Shown here: one piece after another, positions 7,561-9,848 of the stretch
Layout of the letters: every line of letters begins with the position of its first letter
How positions within the stretch are numbered: the stretch's first letter is position 1
NCBI GenBank assembly: GCA_937975655.1
Contig: CALJTZ010000426.1
Span: 1-9,848 of the forward strand
Length of the DNA: 9,848 bases
Source of the DNA: an uncultured Synechococcus sp.
Lineage (GTDB): Bacteria; Cyanobacteriota; Cyanobacteriia; PCC-6307; Cyanobiaceae
Direction: 5' to 3'
The notes under the pieces: generated by a model
Told to the model about the DNA's origin: nothing
The model's input: the letters and a program-made list of their open reading frames with translations, nothing else
Databases searched by the model: none
Translations under genes and position numbers: made by a program

Positions 7561-8155
7561 TCGCATCTTCAATCCCAAAGGCCTTGGCCACGGTGGCGGT
7601 GGCCACAGACTTCCCGCAGGAGGCTTTCAGGGTCTGTAGCGATGCGGCAACCCGTTGATCGGACGGTTGCACATCGGTGACCAGCATGCTTCTGGCAGGA
7701 GGGGAAGCCGTCTCAACAAAATCGAGCCCAAGACCACCTCCCGACGCCTGGGATTGATCACAGCGATAGGCCGTCTCCCAGATTTTGGTGCCCTGAACCG
7801 CGCCGATGGTCAACAAGGTCACACCTGGACCGGTCGCCGGTAGATCACGCTGAATCGTGCTTCCAGCGGACTGCCCATCGGATTTGACCACCACCTGCAA
7901 CGGACGAGGATTCGCCGTTGGCCCCTCCAGAATCCCGATCATCCCACTGGCGCCTGGGGCATACACGCTGTTGACTGGGACGAGGTGAGCCACCAGTCGG
8001 GCACTGCATTCACCCCGTGTTCCCCCACCCATGCGACTACCTGGAAAGGTATTGCGCAGGTTGGACTGCGCCAACGACGCAAGGGGCGCACTGATCAATA
8101 ACCATGCCAGGCAGCAGGAGCGGCCCAGCCGTGTCAGGCCAAAGGGAGCTGACAT
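7517..8155 (-). CDS. Secreted DUF928-like protein
   Basis: A 212-residue protein starting at ATG 8155 with a clear signal peptide: basic N-region, hydrophobic core CCLAWLLISAPLASLA, likely cleavage before QS at about residue 29-30. The frame stays open to a TTG at 8206, but that start would bury the signal peptide behind 17 residues. The mature part opens with FPGSRMGGGTRGEC and SARLVAHLVPVNSV, which resembles the GGxxRGxC opening of cyanobacterial DUF928 proteins. This family often sits near CHAT and CHASE2 genes and has no known biochemical function. I see no enzymatic motif. Four cysteines follow the signal peptide, allowing disulphides in the periplasm. The stop lies 44 bp inside the converging cyclase gene. 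Gene status is fairly sure; the DUF928 name is a recalled motif resemblance. Confidence 0.72.
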   Translation of the reverse strand: MSAPFGLTRLGRSCCLAWLLISAPLASLAQSNLRNTFPGSRMGGGTRGECSARLVAHLVPVNSVYAPGASGMIGILEGPTANPRPLQVVVKSDGQSAGSTIQRDLPATGPGVTLLTIGAVQGTKIWETAYRCDQSQASGGGLGLDFVETASPPARSMLVTDVQPSDQRVAASLQTLKASCGKSVATATVAKAFGIEDAITAEWPQQLPVRCL

Positions 8156-8222
8156 AGGACCAGAAGGCAGTGATTCCACACTGCTCAATCCCAGCCAAGC
8201 TGGCAAGACAGTGGTCCGAAAC

Positions 8223-8414
8223 TCAGATGCAGCAGGTGGGGTGCGCCATCAGCTCATGGGCCACGTCATAGGGCGGGTCTAGGGGCTGGAGCCAGGTGGA
8301 GCAGTGCAGCGGTTCGGCCCCTTGACGGCACCCCTCCAGCCTCAGGCGGCTGCCCAGCAGCACCAACTGGAAGGTCCAGTGCTGACGAGCGTGGATTTCA
8401 AAGCTGCTGGCCAT
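8223..8414 (-). CDS. Possible small protein, 63 residues, hypothetical
   Basis: Open frame in the gap of about 360 bp between alaS and the DUF928-like gene, same strand as both. ATG 8414 is preceded by GAGGAG with 9 nt spacing, an acceptable ribosome binding site. The product begins MASSFEIHARQHWTFQLVLL, has no transmembrane helix or signal peptide, and ends MAHPTCCI. I do not recognise a family. The frame continues upstream to a TGA near 8455 (reading GGILLVSNAEELHA), and a different frame just before it reads plausibly as well (LLEEGQRDHEPFLLARALKQ), so it could instead be the tail of a frameshifted gene. It may also be chance. Confidence 0.35.
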   Translation of the reverse strand: MASSFEIHARQHWTFQLVLLGSRLRLEGCRQGAEPLHCSTWLQPLDPPYDVAHELMAHPTCCI

Positions 8415-8518
8415 GGCGTGCAGCTCCTCGGCATTCGATACCAGAAGGATTCCCCCGCTGTTTCAAGGCGCGAGCCAGCAGGAACGGTTCATGATCCCGC
8501 TGACCCTCCTCCAAGAGC

Positions 8519-9848
8519 TCAGCCCAGAGCGGCTGTGAGCTCGCTGTGGGCCTGCGCCAACGCGCCATCGAGGGCGGCGCCATCGCGCCCACCCGCCTGG
8601 GCCAGGTTGGGCCGACCGCCACCGCCGCCACCGCAGCGCTTGGCCACGCCACCGATGAACTTGCCCGCCTGCTGCCCCTGGGCAACCACCGCCGGGCCAA
8701 AGGCCGCCACCAGCACCACCTTGGCCAGGTCGGCCGGATCCGGCAGACCACCCAGCACCACCGCGGCGCCCGCACCCAGCTGATCGGCCAGGCCCTGGGC
8801 GGCGCTCTGCAGGCCACCGCCCTCCACGCCATCCAGGCGCGCCACCAGCAACTGGTGCTCGCCCACGGCGATCGCCTGGCCGGCCAACGCCGCCGACTTG
8901 GCCAGGGCCAGCTCCTCGCGGGCCGCCGCCAGGGCCTTGCCGGTGGCCTTGAGCTCCTCCTGCAGCGCCGCAACACGCTCCACGATCTCCGCCGGTTGGG
9001 CCTTGAAGCGCTCGCCCAGCTGCTTCACCACGGCATCGCGCTCGTTGAGGTAGGCCAGCACCGCCGGGCCGGCCACCGCCTCAATGCGGCGGATCCCGGC
9101 GGCCACGCCGGATTCCGCCACGATCTTGAACAGGCCGATCTCGGCGGTGTTGGCCACGTGGGTGCCGCCGCAAAGCTCCATCGACACGCCCGGCACGTCC
9201 ACCACCCGCACCACATCGGCGTACTTCTCCCCAAACATCGCCACGGCGCCGGCGGCCTTGGCCTGCTCGATCGCCATCGACCGAACCTCGAGGGCGTGGG
9301 CGTCGGCGATCCAGCCGTTGATCAGGGCCTCGATCTGCTCCAGCTCGGCCGGCGTCACGGCCCGGGGGCAGTGGAAGTCGAAGCGCAGGCGGTCGAAGTC
9401 CACCAGGGAACCGGCCTGGCCGATGCCTGGATCCACCACCTGCTTGAGGGCGGCCTGCAGCAGGTGGGTGGCCGTGTGATTCGCCTGGGCGCGGCGGCGA
9501 CAGGCGCGATCCACCTGGGCGTTCACGAGATCGCCGATGGCCAGGCTGCCGCGCTCCACCCGACCGGTGTGCACAAACACGCTGCGGTTGCGCGACACCG
9601 CCTCGATCGCCACGATCAGCCCAGCCCCATCGGCACCCTCGCCGCAGAGCACGCCCCGATCACCCACCTGGCCACCACCCTCGCCATAGAAGGGGGTGGT
9701 GTCGAGCACCAGTTGCACCGCGTCGCCGGCGCCGGCGCGCTCGGCCGGTTCACCGTTCACCACCAAGGCCAGCACGCAACAGGGGTGCTCCAGCTGTTCG
9801 TAGCCCTTAAAGGCGGTGGCTTCGGCGGCGGCCGCCACCTGATCAATC
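8519..9848 (-). CDS. alaS: Alanyl-tRNA synthetase, C-terminal part (5' end outside window)
   Basis: Alanyl-tRNA synthetase charges tRNA-Ala and hydrolyses mischarged Ser/Gly-tRNA in the cytoplasm. The visible 442 codons cover the editing and C-terminal domains, while the catalytic and tRNA-recognition parts lie beyond the right edge. Landmarks in order: TAFKGYEQLE, TTPFYGEGGGQVGD, the zinc-site motif HTATHLL, CGGTHV (the second half of the editing-site zinc ligands), IGLFKIVAESGVAAGIRRIE, a coiled-coil stretch (ERVAALQEELKATGKALA), and the C-Ala domain motif GGGGGGRPNLAQAGG. The stop is TGA at 8521-8519. The frame is open to the edge (reading IDQV at the boundary), so GTG 9838 is internal and not a start. 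GC content is clearly higher than in parts of the TpsA gene. Essential core gene; identification is secure. Confidence 0.98.
   Translation of the reverse strand, partial: IDQVAAAAEATAFKGYEQLEHPCCVLALVVNGEPAERAGAGDAVQLVLDTTPFYGEGGGQVGDRGVLCGEGADGAGLIVAIEAVSRNRSVFVHTGRVERGSLAIGDLVNAQVDRACRRRAQANHTATHLLQAALKQVVDPGIGQAGSLVDFDRLRFDFHCPRAVTPAELEQIEALINGWIADAHALEVRSMAIEQAKAAGAVAMFGEKYADVVRVVDVPGVSMELCGGTHVANTAEIGLFKIVAESGVAAGIRRIEAVAGPAVLAYLNERDAVVKQLGERFKAQPAEIVERVAALQEELKATGKALAAAREELALAKSAALAGQAIAVGEHQLLVARLDGVEGGGLQSAAQGLADQLGAGAAVVLGGLPDPADLAKVVLVAAFGPAVVAQGQQAGKFIGGVAKRCGGGGGGRPNLAQAGGRDGAALDGALAQAHSELTAALG
8868..8875. repeat. HIP1 palindrome
   Basis: A perfect GCGATCGC lies inside alaS, extended to GGCGATCGCC. 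This octamer is highly over-represented in many cyanobacterial genomes and fits the proposed host. Only one perfect copy was seen in the window, so it is weak support by itself. Confidence 0.6.

Noticed and set aside
8304..8783. 159-residue plus-strand frame
   Set aside because: Low-complexity Pro/Ala/Ser sequence, mostly antisense to alaS and a product of its high GC content.
8398..8976. 192-residue minus-strand frame overlapping alaS
   Set aside because: Most of it is an Arg/Trp/Pro-rich shifted reading of alaS. Only its last part, beyond the alaS stop, is kept as a question in the findings.

Overview
The window looks like a high-GC cyanobacterium of the Synechococcus/Cyanobium type. This is inferred from the gene content (a two-partner-secretion exoprotein ending in a CHAT domain, a CHASE2 adenylate cyclase, a DUF928-like secreted protein), from an alaS with cyanobacterial-style motifs, and from one perfect HIP1 palindrome (GCGATCGC, 8868-8875). 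No RNA genes, CRISPR array, insertion sequence or attachment site is visible.

Layout. Positions 2-3769 (minus strand) hold the first 1,256 codons of a very large open frame that leaves the left edge. I checked this frame line by line for stop codons and found none. It encodes a signal peptide, a filamentous-haemagglutinin-type TPS domain and beta-helix stalk, two autotransporter-type beta-strand repeats, an acidic Asp/Ala/Glu tract made of 18-bp tandem repeats, Ser/Gly/Ala-rich linkers, and a CHAT (caspase-like) domain whose catalytic His and Cys are both visible, the Cys lying in the last codon before the edge. A 111-bp divergent intergenic region separates it from a TpsB outer-membrane transporter (3881-5569, plus). 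A CHASE2-class III adenylate cyclase (5644-7560, plus) follows. Its 3' end overlaps, tail to tail by 44 bp, a secreted DUF928-like protein on the minus strand (7517-8155). A possible 63-residue gene lies at 8223-8414. The right end (8519-9848, minus) is the C-terminal part of alaS, a housekeeping gene that marks the flank of the accessory block.

How the genes may work together (inference). TpsB probably exports the TpsA-CHAT protein across the outer membrane, putting a caspase-like protease on the cell surface or outside the cell. The CHASE2 cyclase has its sensor domain on the outer side of the inner membrane and could couple an envelope signal to cAMP. The DUF928-like protein is probably periplasmic or exported. 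The grouping suggests a cyanobacterial cell-surface proteolysis and signalling module of unknown biological role.
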